62,500 nt of DNA from Adiantum capillus-veneris (lineage: Eukaryota; Streptophyta; Polypodiopsida; Polypodiales; Pteridaceae), in assembly GCA_014529385.2 (NCBI GenBank), contig CM043967.1, positions 12,047,501-12,110,000 of the forward strand, given 5' to 3'. The position numbers and the translations under genes are program-made. Shown piece by piece: positions 20,112-32,480 of the stretch; the stretch's first letter is position 1; each line of letters opens with the position of its first letter. A model generated the notes under the pieces. It saw only the letters and a program-made list of their open reading frames with translations. It ran no database searches and was not told the DNA's origin.

Positions 20112-21049
20112 TGTTAAGGCGGTTACGCCGCTAGCGGAAGCTAAATAGCGAGAACTCAACCAACAACAGAATTTGTCAGACGAGGACGGAGCTTGACCCG
20201 CAGGCGCATGGAAACAACTAGGTGGGTGTCAAATCACCTACTCGACCTTCTAATGACAATTACTACTAAGGAAATCAAATCTAAGTTCTAAAATACGCAA
20301 GTGACTGAAATCCGTACTACGAACGAATGCTATACGAAACAAGATCTAGAATCATCGAATCGATCTCAAACTCAAGGGGAAGTCTATACACTAGGTAAGA
20401 ACAACACCCTAAAGACTTGAACTGCAAAATCAACCTATAACCACTCCGTGCGGTAAACGCGTATGAAGACAGGTCGAAAAATACAGGTGACCGAAACTTG
20501 ACCCCGATGGTACTAATGCGTAGCTCTACTCGTTGTGGTTCTATAGATATGCTGCACGCTCTATTCCGACACACGAGTTGGAAGAAAACTCACACCGAAG
20601 CTCGTAGGAACTTACCACACGTAGAAGCCGATAGCGCGCACTCTTGGTATCTGTGCGTAGCTCTCACCGTTGCTAACACAATGGCGGTGTCGCTTCTCCA
20701 ATGGCGGCCCCGTAGCTCGCGTAGCAAGGAGATAAGACTCTCTCTCTCTCTCTCTCTCTCTCAGACACAGTCACGGCGCTCAAAACTCACTTTGATTAAT
20801 AATTGAATCCCCCTTAGGTTACAAAACTTTGGCTTATATACCTCAGCCTTGGAGGTGAGAACATCTCTAATTATTTACATCAGCAGGTGAAATTACGTCG
20901 GGATTACAGGCTGGAAACTCAATTGAGTCCCGTTACTTAATGAATGGCTCAAATCAAAATTAATGTCGGAAAGACATTTATTACAATCAATGGTTACAAA
21001 ATGATGGGTGTGAGCAAAAATGTGGTTGTGATCCTCTGCTGGCTCAACA
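20112..21049 (-). repeat. Gypsy-1 5' LTR (938 bp)
   Basis: Direct repeat of 1992-2968 with TG/CA ends, next to the primer-binding site and therefore the 5' LTR of this minus-strand element. It contains a (CT)n tract of only 25 bp (20738-20762), that is (GA)n on the sense strand. GTGTG follows at 21050-21054 as the target duplication. Confidence 0.96.
20832..20841 (-). promoter_or_regulatory. Gypsy-1 LTR TATA box
   Basis: GTATATAAGC on the minus strand in the 5' LTR. Transcription would start some 25-35 bp downstream and run through the (GA)n tract at 20762-20738 about 70 bp further on, so the tract lies in the RNA leader. Confidence 0.65.
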
Positions 21050-21054
21050 GTGTG

Positions 21055-21440
21055 TGTGGGTTGGAAAGCAGGGATTGTTCTAGAGCCAATCGTCGGACGG
21101 CAGGTGAACCTGATAAGTTGGGTGCTTTCATGAATGTGGACTTAAATGACGATAGATAACGTAGAACTAAGTCACAAACTTAGGGGATCGTCTGACGACT
21201 GTGTCTCACACGCGATGAGGAAAAAAGCGTCAGTTTATGAACCAAGGGTTCTAGTTATTTGCCATTCCAAAACGAATAAGCAATCCCTTTTAGGGTGACC
21301 TCGCTAAAGGATACATAGAGTTAGGACAGCTCACTTAATCGCTCCTCCGCTTTGCATTGCAGAGTCTGAGCGGATGTGTTGAGCTCTCCGAGTCACCGAT
21401 CTTAAACGGTCGGGGATGTTATATAGAGGGCTCATCTTTG
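21055..21440. other. Right flank of Gypsy-1, no recognisable gene
   Basis: Unassigned sequence between the target duplication and the hAT relic. It was continuous with the DNA left of 1987 before the insertion. No domain seen. Confidence 0.55.
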
Positions 21441-22777
21441 TAGAAGCTTTTGACACCTCACTGAAAGAGAAGACGAGCGGCTATCTAGAAAGGTGCACAA
21501 GCATACAATAGCAAGGGCAGGGGGACCAAAGCATGTGACTACAATTGTCACAGATAATACATCCAGCCACAAGGTTGCAAGAAAGGCTATCCAAGCTAAG
21601 TATCCAGAGATTACTTGGGTGCCATCTGAAATGCATAAACTTAATTTTCTACTAAAATACATTTGTAAAATGGCTTGCATAAACGAACTCTACTAGATGC
21701 AAACCATGTGGTAAAATTTATCAGAGAGAGTCAATTTCTGTATGCTCTTTTTTGAACAAAGTCACCCAATAAAACTTTACAAATATTTTGTGCGACAATG
21801 TTTGCTACTGCATACTTTGTTCTTGCCACCTTTCAAGAAGTGAATCTTGCATTGATTGAAATTGTAGCTGATAGATTATGGGATGCACATCAAGTATTCT
21901 AGCTATTAGGATGCATCTACAAGATGTGCACAGCTTGTTAACTCACTAGTTTTTTGGCATAATGTAGAGAGGATTGTCACTTTGGCAAAACCATTTTTAG
22001 ATCTTTTGCGAGCTATTGATAAAGACCCTTTTATCTTTGGCAGAACTGATTAGTATATGGCAGAGGCCTTATGCAAGGTAAGAGATCACATTGTCTTTTA
22101 TGCAAAGGACAAAGCTTCCATAATCACAACTGCCAACCTGAGACGGGTGCAGTTACATACGCCAATACATGGTGTGGCATTTGTATTGATCCTAAATTCC
22201 AAATAAATGAATAGTTTGCCAATAAAAAACTCATGACCAACTTCAAAATAGTGTGCTCCCAACCCTTGGGATATGAGGATGGGAAAGTAGCTTTTTCACA
22301 ACAAGTTGATTATGCTAAAAGAATGGTATGTTTCAAAATTCATGGCATATAGATGCCATTGCCAAAACAAGTGCGCCTCTATGGTGGAAAGAGTATGGCA
22401 GGGAGAAGATGGACCTACAACACATTGCAATAAGGGTTTTATCAATTGCTACATCAAGTGGAAGTTGCAACAAAAATTGGTTGGCATTCAAATTTATGCA
22501 TATCAAAAAACAAAACCGGCATCATCCTAAACGGGCTGCTGATTTGATGTATGTTTTCTGCAATATGAGACTTATCCATAAGCCTCAAAACATTGCAACA
22601 AGAGAAGTGCAAAAGCACTATGGTGTCTTCCAAACCAACGAAGCTATCATTGTAGAAGTTGACGAAGTCAATGATATGGAATGGGAGATAGCCTTAGAAT
22701 GCTCAGATATGGATGACGTAGACAATATGGTTGGCCTGTTTTTCACCGACGATGATTTTGTAATCTCCATTTTGTGA
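21441..22777 (+). pseudogene. Decayed hAT-family transposase
   Basis: Broken frames in hAT order. A DUF659-like part is at 21441-21690 (FVEAFDTSLKEK, then VTDNTSSHKVARKAIQAKYP, ending in a KYI helix). Middle pieces are at about 21700-22200 (VKFIRESQFLYALF, TAYFVLATFQEVNLAL). The C-terminal hAT dimerisation region is at 22328-22777 (APLWWKEYG, LQHIAIRVLSIATSSGSCNKNW, KKQNRHHPKRAADLMYV), followed by an acidic tail. There are several stops and frameshifts, the BED zinc finger is not seen and TIRs were not found, so it is a relic. It is the first recognisable feature right of Gypsy-1. Confidence 0.8.
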
Positions 22778-22834
22778 CTTTTCCTCATTTTGGTAATAGT
22801 GTACAATGGAATAAATGATATGCTACTTGATGTT

Positions 22835-22839
<5 letters not shown>

Positions 22840-22880
<41 letters not shown>
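22840..22880. repeat. (CT)n microsatellite
   Basis: About 20 uninterrupted CT units just after the hAT relic. Confidence 0.95.
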
Positions 22881-22885
<5 letters not shown>

Positions 22886-22965
22886 TTACAAACAGTTTTG
22901 CAATAAAATTTATAATTATAGTTTGATAAATCATAATTCCTTCTCAAGAATACAAATAGAATGAG

Positions 22966-23875
22966 ATGAGAGGGCAAAATGTAGGTGTGAGCGCATCTAC
23001 ACAGGTTTCTCCACCGGTGGTATATTCAAATTTGCATCACACATTATATTTACGTGAGGAGTACCTACATTCACACAAGAATTGTTTGGCCGCTACAATG
23101 CACATCAGCTTGCAACCTATGGTCTTTCACAGCAGACCACACCATGGGGGATTTCGGAAGGGACTCCATACGTCCAAAGCATCCCATCAATGGTACCTCC
23201 TTCTACCCTCCCTTCTTATCAACCCAACCCCCTTCCATTGGCAAGGACCCACTCCTCTTGCATCACAGGTCCCTACACCATTTCATTTGACTCTTGCTAT
23301 GTCCAAGCCTCATCTGCTTCACCTGTTTTGAAAGTCTGCCTCTCCAATCGCAAAGGATGAGGACACACAACGCACATGTTCCAGACAAGCATGGGTGTTA
23401 CCACAGGGTCAAGTATGATAGCAAGGTCGACTTTGAGGCTGCACATGATGGAGCATTTTGGTGCCATTTATAGATTTGTATTCACTCGATGTATAAGGAT
23501 TGTTTTATAAAATCCAAAGACCAAGTATCCAATCATGAGCGCTACATCGAGGCAGCATTGCATGCTCAATTTCCAAATGCCTCCAATCAACATTTCTTGA
23601 CACAGTGGTTGGAGGGCTATATCAAAACATTTTCAAAAAACAAACAATAAAGTGTGCGGCACACAGTGGCCAACCACGTTGCAAATCTAGATAGGAGCTA
23701 TCATGGTGGCAACATGGCAGATGCAAAGTGGGAGTGGGTAATGCAAGAAAAAAACAAACAAGCTGCAACGAGCTCATCCCACAGTCAATAACACCAAGCT
23801 CAAGCGAGACAAACTGTCATGCACTATGGTTCAGGAAACAAAGAAGCTTGGAAAGATAAATATGTAAGCTATATT
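22966..23875 (+). pseudogene. Unassigned coding relic
   Basis: Plus-strand stretches that look like decayed coding sequence. One, at 22966-23360, is Pro/Ser/His-rich. Another, at about 23340-23870, reads as short blocks separated by stops (VKYDSKVDFEAAHDGAFW, NHERYIEAALHAQFPNA, HVANLDRSYHGGNMADAKW). The second could be part of a transposon accessory protein, since it lies between the hAT relic and a CACTA-type end at 24770. I do not recognise the family. Confidence 0.3.
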
Positions 23876-24447
23876 TAATTGGGTAATTTTAGATAAGAAT
23901 GTTTTTAGCTTATGAAACTTTTTTGTTATTGTTAACTTAGGAAAATATAACTCTGAGCCGTCCTCCTAGAGAGATGGTCAAGTATCAAGGGAGACACACA
24001 GAGTTTGATATTTGGTGATGGTTGTTGGAAAACCATCATATCTCTCACGATCAATTCAACTCAAAAGTCAGAACTCTACAAGCAATAAGTGTAGATAATG
24101 GATATTGTATTAATAGTTAATTTGGGTTCTTGATTTATCTAGTTTGTTTTTGGTTAGTGTAGAGACAAAGTGATCCAATGTATGTAGTTGATGACAATGA
24201 CAAGGAGGAAAACAAATTAGTATAGATATATATTTTTATGTACTCCTCTTCTATAATGTGGCACAAAAAACTCTCATGTTTTGTATATAAAACTCATTTG
24301 AAAATTTGGTTTTATTTGTAATTTTGTCAAAGTCTTTCTCTTTTTTGCCTCAATTTATAAACATAAGGTATGAATTGTAATCTTGACGTTTTTTTTTTTT
24401 TGTACACTTTCAAAATGAAATTGTTAGCTCATATGCTTTATGCAAGT

Positions 24448-24513
24448 CAAAAATAAAGATGCTCATTTGGGCCATCTAGTTTTGGGTGGCCCAAATGAGC
24501 ATCTTTATTTTTG
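24448..24513. repeat. 27-bp perfect inverted repeat with 12-nt loop
   Basis: Arms 24448-24474 and 24487-24513 are exact reverse complements (AAAATAAAGATGCTCATTTG within the left arm), with a 12-nt loop. It lies about 260 bp inside the CACTA-type terminus at 24770 and may be a structured subterminal element or a small foldback insertion. Confidence 0.9.
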
Positions 24514-24770
24514 AAAAGTTGTATGGCGGTGATATACACTCTAATAGGCATTGTAATTGGCATAGATTTTTTACCGTAGCTATTACTACATATATTAATG
24601 ATAAAGCACAATCGCATATATTCCCGCACTTATTATCGCTCACACCAAATTTTCCGCATTATCGCATATATTTCCGCACTTATTATCGCTCTCATGCCAA
24701 ATTTTCTCTTTCTAATTTCCTTTGTTAATCGCGGTAATGCTTGTCATTTTGAAGTTTTCCTCTTGTAGTG
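24514..24770 (+). mobile_element. Right end of a CACTA-type element
   Basis: Ends TTTTCCTCTTGTAGTG at 24770, the reverse complement of CACTACAAGAGG, the same 12-bp terminus as CACTA-B. Inside it are near-identical direct repeats of about 50 bp containing ATCGCATATATT(C/T)CCGCAC and TTATCGCTC (about 24610-24710), typical of subterminal repeats. The matching left end was not found, so the element is truncated or its left end has been lost. Confidence 0.6.
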
Positions 24771-25560
24771 GTAGATTCTATCCCATGGATCCCATCATGA
24801 AAAATATCCCATCATTCTTAAATTGACCTTCATTTATGAGGTTTGTAGAAGATGGCATAAAAGGGAATTTGGACTATACACAAAACCTTGTAGTAGAGAG
24901 GAGCATTCTTAAGTTGAAATACCACTTGCTGCAATAGTTCAATGATTCTCTTAACCATCAACTTTAAGAAATAAAAGAGAAGATAAAGAAACTACAATTG
25001 TTACTAAATATAACCATGAGAAAGAAAATAGAGCTTGGGATTAAACAAAGACAAAGGAAGTTGAAGAATATTGAGAGTTTCAAGTGAGAAGAAGATAGAG
25101 CTTGGAGGTGATGCTCATGCAAAAGAATCAAAGCAATGAGGTAAGTTTGGTTTCTTTTTCAAGCTGTATCTTTATTTTGCAAGTTGGTATCTTCGAGTTT
25201 TATAGTCCTCTTTTGTATTCATCTTAGGTTCTTAGTTGGACTACTCACAAGGAAACATGAGAGGTGCATCATAATCATTTTGTGTAGTGATTCCACATGT
25301 TCTTGCTAGGAACTTGTTGAATGAGAGAAGGTTCAAGGAGGCTAGAAATAATTGCATTGATTGATCCTCGCAAAGTTCTACCTTAGACAAGGATGATATT
25401 CAAGACACTTACCAACAGCTTTTCAAAATCATGAATAATGACATGAAGCACTCAAGAGTGAAGGGCTTCTTGCTACCAAAGCCATTATTTTCTCAATAGG
25501 CAAGGCTTAAAATTAATTATAGGTCCCATGGAGATGCTTGGGGAGCATTTTCACATCAGT
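24771..25560. other. No recognisable gene
   Basis: AT-rich sequence with short Lys-rich frames (about 24890-25090) but no recognisable motif. It may be decayed transposon DNA. Confidence 0.5.
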
Positions 25561-25639
25561 GACATATATCTAAGAAGAAAGAACTCAAAAATAATCAAGG
25601 CCCAACAAGCTGGAGAGGAGCTAATTATTTAGGATTTTG

Positions 25640-26220
25640 GTAAGTATAAGGTGAAATGGCACATGGGGGAGACCTAACGACACTAAAGTGTATGTGCAAT
25701 GTGTGAAAGAGTGCCACTTCAAAACACAGTTGTATATACTGCATGGGTGCAGCAAAGCAGATGAATCATACTAATTGGAATAAACCCCCAAATAGACACT
25801 CGAAAGATCCAAACTTTCAAGTAGTATGAGATATTCCCCTCTCAAATGTCCACCTATGTACATTGCATGCACTATGTAGAATCATTGAGAAGATTAGGGA
25901 CCTTTACATAGGGTTTGCATGCAATTTGCAAACTTCATCAGCCAAGGAAATTGCCATGAAATGTATTGAAAGGGTATTGTCTGATATTGCACTTCATGGG
26001 GGGAATGTGGTGTTTGACACAAACTCCAAAACATTATGTGGTGGAAATAATGTTCCCAAAAAGGCTTCCATTGGCGGGGTGAATACCAAGGCCTTCCTAG
26101 GATTCCATGGGAAATTAGGTAATGGAAGGCTCTACATAATGTTGTGAAGGACCATGGGAGTTGATGGACAGAGAAATTGCATAAGGAGCACATTCTTGCA
26201 GTCGGAGGTGTAAGCAATAT
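25640..26220 (+). pseudogene. Unassigned conserved-looking coding relic
   Basis: From about 25830 the plus strand reads IPLSNVHLCTLHALCRIIEK and continues open to 26147 (YIGFACNLQTSSAKEIAMKC, LHGGNVVF, PKKASIGGVNTKAFLGFHGK). An in-frame TGA lies just upstream, and possible coding sequence with Cys/Trp spacing precedes it from about 25640. The pattern (C-T-L-H-A-x2-R-I-x-EK, then a Gly/Lys-rich end) looks like the C-terminal part of a transposon-borne protein, but I cannot name the family. Confidence 0.35.
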
Positions 26221-26404
26221 TTGATGATTTTGAAGAAAAGGTGTCCTGCATATGTAAACTTAGTGTACATGAATGGGCACCCATACTTTGTAAATTCATG
26301 TAAAACTAAATGATTGAATAAAATGGCACCTTGATGTTCTCTAAGCATCATATCTACACATATATACGGACATATACATACACATATATTCTCTCGCCCT
26401 CTCT

Positions 26405-26406
<2 letters not shown>

Positions 26407-26450
<44 letters not shown>

Positions 26451-26459
26451 CTATATATA

Positions 26460-26541
<82 letters not shown>

Positions 26542-26618
26542 CTCCCTCTCGTTCTCTTTTTATCGCTATCTATCTCTCTTTCTCTTTCTCTTTATTCTCT
26601 CCCTATCTACCTCTCTAA

Positions 26619-26683
<65 letters not shown>

Positions 26684-26820
26684 GCCCTCTTTTTCCCTAT
26701 CTATCTCTCTCTTTCATTCTTTCTTTCTCTCTATTCTTTTTCTTGCCCTCTTTCTCCATCCCTTCCCCCCCCCCCCTTCCCCTTCTCTCTCTCTCTCTCT
26801 CTCTCTCTCCTACTTTTTTC
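26407..26820. repeat. (CT)n/(TA)n microsatellite block
   Basis: (CT)n at 26407-26447, (TA)n at about 26452-26537 with one short interruption, (CT)n at 26626-26680, poly-C at 26766-26776 and (CT)n at 26785-26809. Open frames here are repeat artefacts. Confidence 0.95.
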
Positions 26821-27207
26821 TCCACTTTTCTTTTTTAAACCTACTTCTTATTTCTCTCTAGATTGCATAATAACTTATATATAGCCTTTTTAATTTTTTG
26901 ATAAATCTTTTTTTAAAATTAATACTTTTGTACCACTCACTATTGAAAAATTAGGCTCTCTACTCTAGTAACTATTGTAACTATAGAGCACATGTTTTTT
27001 TCTTTTATATTTTTGAATTCATTTCTCTTTCTTCAAATTAATCTTAACACATCTTCATCCATGTGTAGGAAAATTGGGATGATCATGGCCCTCTGAACGG
27101 CCCCGAACGTAATATATGGCTCAATGACAAACTCCGAGAGGTTGGTGGGATGTAGGCCATGTGGCCGTGGGAAACCACCCTTCCTTTATCTCTCCCTAAT
27201 CAATACA

Positions 27208-27256
27208 GGGAGAGAAAGTGAGAGAGTTGACTTACTCTCTCACTTTCCTCTCCACT
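27208..27256. repeat. Imperfect inverted repeat around GAGAAAGTGAGAGAGT
   Basis: The left arm with AGAAAGTGAGAGAGT and the right arm with ACTCTCTCACTTTCC are separated by about 6 bp. It is surrounded by GA/CT-rich DNA, so it may be no more than compositional. Confidence 0.5.
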
Positions 27257-27327
27257 AACCCAACTCCCTGTGGAGCTTCTCCTTCTTCCCCAATTCCCCC
27301 TTACACACTCTCCCTTGCTAGTGCACC

Positions 27328-27334
<7 letters not shown>

Positions 27335-27376
<42 letters not shown>

Positions 27377-27392
27377 GCACGCGCGCGCGTGC
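27335..27392. repeat. (AC)n microsatellite ending in (GC/GT) alternation
   Basis: About 20 AC units followed by alternating purine-pyrimidine GCGCACGCGCGCGCGTGCAC, a potential Z-DNA-forming tract. Confidence 0.9.
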
Positions 27393-27420
27393 ACATTTGA
27401 ACGCACGCGCAATCCACAAA

Positions 27421-27650
27421 CAAGGTCGGTCATAGTGCATGAGAAGACCTCAAAAATAAGGCAAGAGATGGAGCCACCCATGCAAGCCGTGCCAGGAAGC
27501 AAAGGTGACAATTTTTTGTGTGGGATGTATGTACAAGGTCGGCCATAGTGCATGAGAAGACCTCAAAAATAAGGCAAGAGAAGGAGCGACCCATGCAAGG
27601 CGTGCAAGGAAGCAAAGGTGACAGTTTTTTGTGTGGGATGTATGCATGAT
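27421..27650. repeat. 113-bp tandem duplication
   Basis: Two copies begin at 27421 and 27534 (CAAGGTCGG(T/C)CATAGTGC). They are about 93% identical by eye and end near 27648. No coding role is evident. Confidence 0.85.
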
Positions 27651-27971
27651 CAATCATACCCACTTCTTGCAGTCCCACCCAAGCGTAACATCCGCAATGC
27701 AGCTAGCTTGTCGAGTTATTAACGCTCTCGAAGCACTAGCTTGTGCCGCACATCATAGCATAGGAACTCGCCTAGCTACCAAATGGAGTGTCCACGTAAC
27801 TTGCCTAATTACATGTCCACTCCGCAATGGCGGAAAGGGAGTTCCACGTCCATGCCATCATGGGTTTGCCACATAACTCAATGATTTACATAGCAATCCA
27901 CGTTGCTCTGCACGTAATCCACGTAACTTGACGAGTTATGTGGTAGCCACCATGGATTATGCTAAACTCCA
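27651..27971. other. No recognisable gene
   Basis: Sequence with recurring short phrases such as CCACGTAACTTG and CGAGTTAT. No domain seen. Confidence 0.5.
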
Positions 27972-29895
27972 TTGTGGCATCCTAATCATGTGTCCGTGTT
28001 ACTCGTCAAAACAAAGATATTGTGTAGTAACCGTGCTATTGGGGTAGTCCTTCTACAAGAGGGAAGGCCAATTGCATTTGAAAGCAAGAAACTTGATTTT
28101 GCACAACATAATTATCTTGATTACAAAAGAGAAGTCTATACAATGGTGCCTGCTGTGAAAACATGGCAACATTATTTGTATGGAGGTCAATTTGAGGTTG
28201 TGTTTGACCATGAAAGTATAAAGGGGTTTACAAAAAAAAAACCAGATTTGAAGAGTCAAAAGGTCAGTTAGGATGAGATTCTTTTGGAGTATGATGATAC
28301 ATAAATTTGATATCATAAAGGATGATACAATGTGGTATCAAGATGATACTCTTAGGCGTACGCCTACTTTTTTTTCAATGAGCTTCAAAGTGAGATGTTG
28401 GAATCTCTCAAGGGAAAGTATGAGCATGATAAAACATACTCCAAAGTGTGGAGCCATGTGGAAATGAGGGATCTTTCTCAATCCTATGCTAATAGTGTGT
28501 CTTTAATCTTCACACCCAATTCTTCTCTTTTGATTTGTGAGCTGCAAAGGTGGAAGAATTTTCCCCTAGATGATGGGTACCTACTCCACAAGGGGAGATT
28601 TGGTGTATCAATGGATGTGGACATTTGGCACCAAATTATTCATGAATGTCATGGAAATCCTGGTGCAAAGCACCAAGGCATAAAGAAACCTTATGCACTC
28701 ATACGATGACAATTTTATTGGTCAGGCTTACATGGATATGTTCAAGACTATGTCTTGCATTGCCAATGATTCAAGTGAATAAAATAGAGCACTTGAAAGA
28801 AGGAGGTCTCTTGCACCCCTGGATATTTCTACTGGTAAGTAGAAAATTATCTCTATGGATTTCATTATGGGTTTACCAACCACTGTACGAGGTCATGGCT
28901 CGGTATGGGTGGTCGTAGATTGATTGACTAAACTTTGCAACTTTATTCCAACAAAGTTCACAATCAAAACTCCAAAATTAGCTAAGTTATTTGCTGAAAA
29001 TCTGTAGAGGCTCCATGGGTTGCCCAAGAGTAATGTAAGTGATCGTGATTCTAAAATGGATGGTCAGAGTGAACATGTAAATTAGTGCTGAAGGATAATA
29101 CTAAAAGTATACATTAGCAAAAAGCAATCAAATTGAGACGACTATCTTCCTATTTTCAAGTTCTCTTACAATAGTATACATTAGCAAAAGGAAATCAAAT
29201 CGAGAAGACTATCTTACTATTTCCAAGTTTTCTTACAATGATAGCAAGTATATGAGAACTCGTTTTAATCCTTTCATGCTTATGTATGGTTTTCAACCTA
29301 GGTCACTATTACGATGGGGTTGAAAATTGAAAAACTTTAGCAAGTTAAAGATTTTTTCCAATGCCACATGAAAATGTTGAGATTGGCTTGTCAAAAAGTC
29401 TGACAAGCACAGGATCTGTACAAAAAGTATGTTGAGGATGAGAAACATTGGCAAGCTACCTTCACGGAGGGTAAGAGGTATTTTTGTGTGTATTAAAGAA
29501 TTTATAAAGTCTGAAGACTAGGCAAACACCTAAATTGATATAGTGGACCTTTTAAGATACTCAAGCAAGTTGGAGATATGGCCTACAAACTTTTATTACC
29601 TATGCACTCTCGCATTCATCCAGTATTTCATGTAAGTCATTTACATAGAGGCTTGCATAGAGACGAAAATGTCATTGACCAACAAATTTTGGTTAATCTC
29701 ACTAAACCTTCAACCTTGTTGCATGAACTTGAGTGTATTCTCTACTATTATGACCTATGTATACATCATCATGTGCATAAAAAAGCATTGATCAAGTGGA
29801 AAGACAGATCTGAAGAAGATGTCACTTGGGAAAACATTAGTGTTCTTAAAAAGAAAATTTTCACTTTTGTTTCCAAGAATGAAAATGCTTCTTGA
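27972..29895 (+). pseudogene. Decayed chromovirus (Ty3/gypsy) pol fragment with chromodomain
   Basis: In order: RNase H (28030-28271: AIGVVLLQEGRPIAFESKKL, FEVVFDHESIKGF); integrase zinc region (28560-28790: WHQIIHECHG, then FYWSGLHGYVQDYVLHC after frameshifts); integrase core (about 28800-29080: ISMDFIMGLP, WVVVDRLTKL, SDRDS then DGQSEHVN); a distal core piece (KQSNWDDYLPIFKF); and a C-terminal part ending in a chromodomain at 29578-29895 (HPVFHVSHLHRGL, ALIKWKDRSEEDVTWENI). The DNA between the second Asp and the Glu region is deleted. No LTRs were found. Chromodomain plus HPVFHVS identifies a chromovirus, distinct from Gypsy-1 and Gypsy-2. Confidence 0.85.
29106..29239. repeat. 67-bp tandem duplication in the chromovirus fragment
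   Basis: Copies start at 29106 and 29173 (AGTATACATTAGCAAAA). They duplicate the KQSNWDDYLP-type integrase segment, giving two imperfect copies. Confidence 0.8.
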
Positions 29896-29933
29896 AGTGG
29901 AGAGTAGTGTCAGGCCAAGGGCCAAAGGACAAG

Positions 29934-30026
29934 GGCTAGTATGAATCAAGCTTGGGGGTTGCCTATATAAAGGGACAGAGGCTAGTATGAATCGAGCTGG
30001 AGGGTTGCCTATATAAAGGGGCAGAG
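29934..30026. repeat. 46-bp tandem repeat with TATATAAAG
   Basis: Two units start at 29934 and 29980 (GGCTAGTATGAATC), each containing GGGTTGCCTATATAAAGG. It sits just after the chromovirus stop codon, so it may be part of that element's 3' end. The TATA-like string is suggestive only. Confidence 0.75.
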
Positions 30027-30139
30027 TTTGAGTGGAGAGTACGGTCAGACCCTCTGGTCTCACAAAGGGCGGAATATTACTAAAGCAAGCCTCTTGATAT
30101 GATAGTTAATTGATGATACCCAACACTCTAGAAAATTTA

Positions 30140-30470
30140 CTTCATGTCCAATCAATAATAAAGGTTGGGTGGGTAACGGGGGAGAAGAGAATCCGGAAAT
30201 GTAGGTGAAATGGTGGGAAGGAAAGAAAGGCTCTCTGAAAAATCCAAAGAAAATTGAGTGAAAAGACTTGTTTAAGTGTGCCCTTATCTTTATATAGATG
30301 TACGCAAATACCTAAGCATGATTTGATTTTGCTCAAATTTTGTGTAGCGATTATGCATAGATTTGACCATTTGTCTTGATTTTTGAGGTTCATGATTGGG
30401 AGGCTATATAATGCCCATAACTCTTCTAAAGTCACTTCTAACTATTCCACCTAATTTTTTTCCAGCTTTT
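30140..30470. other. No recognisable gene
   Basis: Intervening sequence between the chromovirus and copia relics. Short frames only, no motif. Confidence 0.5.
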
Positions 30471-30473
30471 GAT

Positions 30474-31036
30474 CTAAACCACAATCTTTCCAACTCCTTG
30501 AACCGGATAAGAGGAATTGTTGGCACAAGTAACTGAATTTCCATGAGGGATAGACTCAAGAGAGGTGAACAAATCACGATGTGAGGTAATGTGCTTTGTA
30601 GCACCACTGTCAAAATACCACACATGTGAATTTGCTAAAACTGACATGCATGCATCATGGACAACAGGAGTATAGGTACACTCTGCATAAAAGCCCATTC
30701 TGCATCAACATCAACATCACAGTCTCCTTTCATAGAAGACTCAACAATGAATGCATTTGTAGTGGAACCAGCATTTGCAGTGGAACCACCCTCTTTCTTC
30801 TTAGCCTCTTTGGCCTTCACCTGAGGACACTGCTTGATCAAGTGATCATTAGCTTTACAATAGTGGCAATGCATTGACGGCCGGTTTTCGAAACCGCGGC
30901 CGCCGCAAGAACCAACCTCAATCGGGGAGGGAGCAGAATACAAGGAAAACGATTTAAAAAAAATATTTTTAACATGCACCACCACCCCTTCCATGCTTGC
31001 ATGCAGTGGGCCACCTCTCAGCTTGGCCAGACTCAC
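30474..31036 (-). pseudogene. Ty1/copia gag-protease fragment
   Basis: On the minus strand a zinc knuckle CHYCKANDHLIKQC (about 30870-30827) is followed by a Lys/Glu-rich linker. After a frameshift comes the copia protease motif WYFDSGATKHITSHRDLF (about 30623-30570) and a strand region. H-W-x-x-DSGA-x-x-H is the copia signature. Only the gag C-terminus and protease start remain, with no integrase or RT nearby, so this is a truncated relic. Confidence 0.85.
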
Positions 31037-31099
31037 TCCATCCCTTCTCCATTATCACCAAAAGACGAGCTCTCTCTCTTGCTTGGCTCCACCAACCCA

Positions 31100-31182
<83 letters not shown>

Positions 31183-31593
31183 GTTCATGTGCCACCAAGC
31201 CCAATGGGCACATAAAACAGGTCTTCTCCCTCTCAAGGGCCACCATACAAAGGGAGGAGAGTCTCCCTCTCTCTCTCTTTTATTATTCACACACACTCAC
31301 TCTCACATTCTCCTCTCTCTCTCTCTCTCTCCCCTCTCGTCCTCACCAAGTCTCTCTCCCTCTTCCCCCCTCTTGTTTTTCAATCAAGGTGGGCCACTCC
31401 CCTACTCTCTCTCTCTCCCTCATCCACTCCCCCCCTCTCTCTCCATCACCCACTCTCTCTGGTCCGCCAACCAGCCTCTCTCTCTCTCATCTGTACCACC
31501 TCATCTTCTCTCTTCTTCCCTCGTTCCTTTTGACTCGGCCTCTCTCTCTCTCTCTTCCCTCGTTCAAGTCCCATGCGGGTGCAACATAAAATT

Positions 31594-31664
<71 letters not shown>

Positions 31665-31818
31665 ACACACCCCTACAGACTCGCACACCCCCCTCACTCC
31701 CTTCCCTCAACCTCACGCTCTCTCTCCCTGGCCCTCTTCTCTCTCTCCCCCTCACCCTCGAGGTTAACTCTCCCTCTCTCATTTCCATGTCGGGACAGCC
31801 ACAAGGGCGCAGAAGAGA

Positions 31819-31905
<87 letters not shown>

Positions 31906-32026
31906 ATACACTCACACACTCACCCACTCCCCAACCCCTCTCACTCCCTCAACCTCTTTCTCAGCCATCTACTCTCCCTCTCTCTTCCTCGCTCTCTGTG
32001 TAAGCAGCCAGCACTGCAGGAGTAAC

Positions 32027-32102
<76 letters not shown>

Positions 32103-32480
32103 CACACACACACACACACCCCATCTCTCCCCCTCACACACAGACCCGCTCTCGCTCTCCTCACTCATGCCATCTCCCCCCTCGTTCTCTGTAGCCTGCA
32201 CGTAAGCAACACGTATAAAAAAAGTATATAATAAACACATATCCTATGATCTCATTCACACACACACACTCTTGTCGACCACACACACACCTACACACAC
32301 ACATACACACACACACAACCCCCACATACATAAGCACACACACTCATAGCACCTACACCCTCACATGATTACATACATCGACACATGCATTTATGCACTC
32401 ACAAACATACGCACTCATATACACGAGCACACATGCCTATGCGCACGCACATAAACACACAATACACGCACGCATATACG
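31100..32480. repeat. Large (CT)n-rich and (CA)n-rich block
   Basis: Long CT tracts at 31102-31180, 31599-31661, 31823-31902 and 32029-32099, with CT-rich and CACA-rich DNA between them and to about 32480. Long Ser-Leu open frames on the plus strand and Arg-Glu frames on the minus strand are artefacts of the repeats. Confidence 0.95.

Larger units (their letters stand above)
1992..21049 (-). mobile_element. Gypsy-1: complete 19.06-kb Ty3/gypsy LTR retrotransposon
   Basis: Two long direct repeats (1992-2968 and 20112-21049), both TG...CA, bound the element. They are flanked by the 5-bp target duplication GTGTG (1987-1991 and 21050-21054). A tRNA-Asp primer-binding site adjoins the right LTR and a polypurine tract adjoins the left LTR, so transcription runs on the minus strand. 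The order is leader, gag, protease, RT, RNase H, integrase, second protease-like domain, W-P-K region, spacer with palindromes, long extra 3' ORF set, LTR. PR-RT-RNH-IN order is that of Ty3/gypsy, and the large size, tRNA-Asp primer and extra 3' coding region resemble the Athila/Tat group, though lineage needs an RT tree. Reading frames contain several frameshifts and TGA stops, so this copy is probably non-autonomous. Confidence 0.95.
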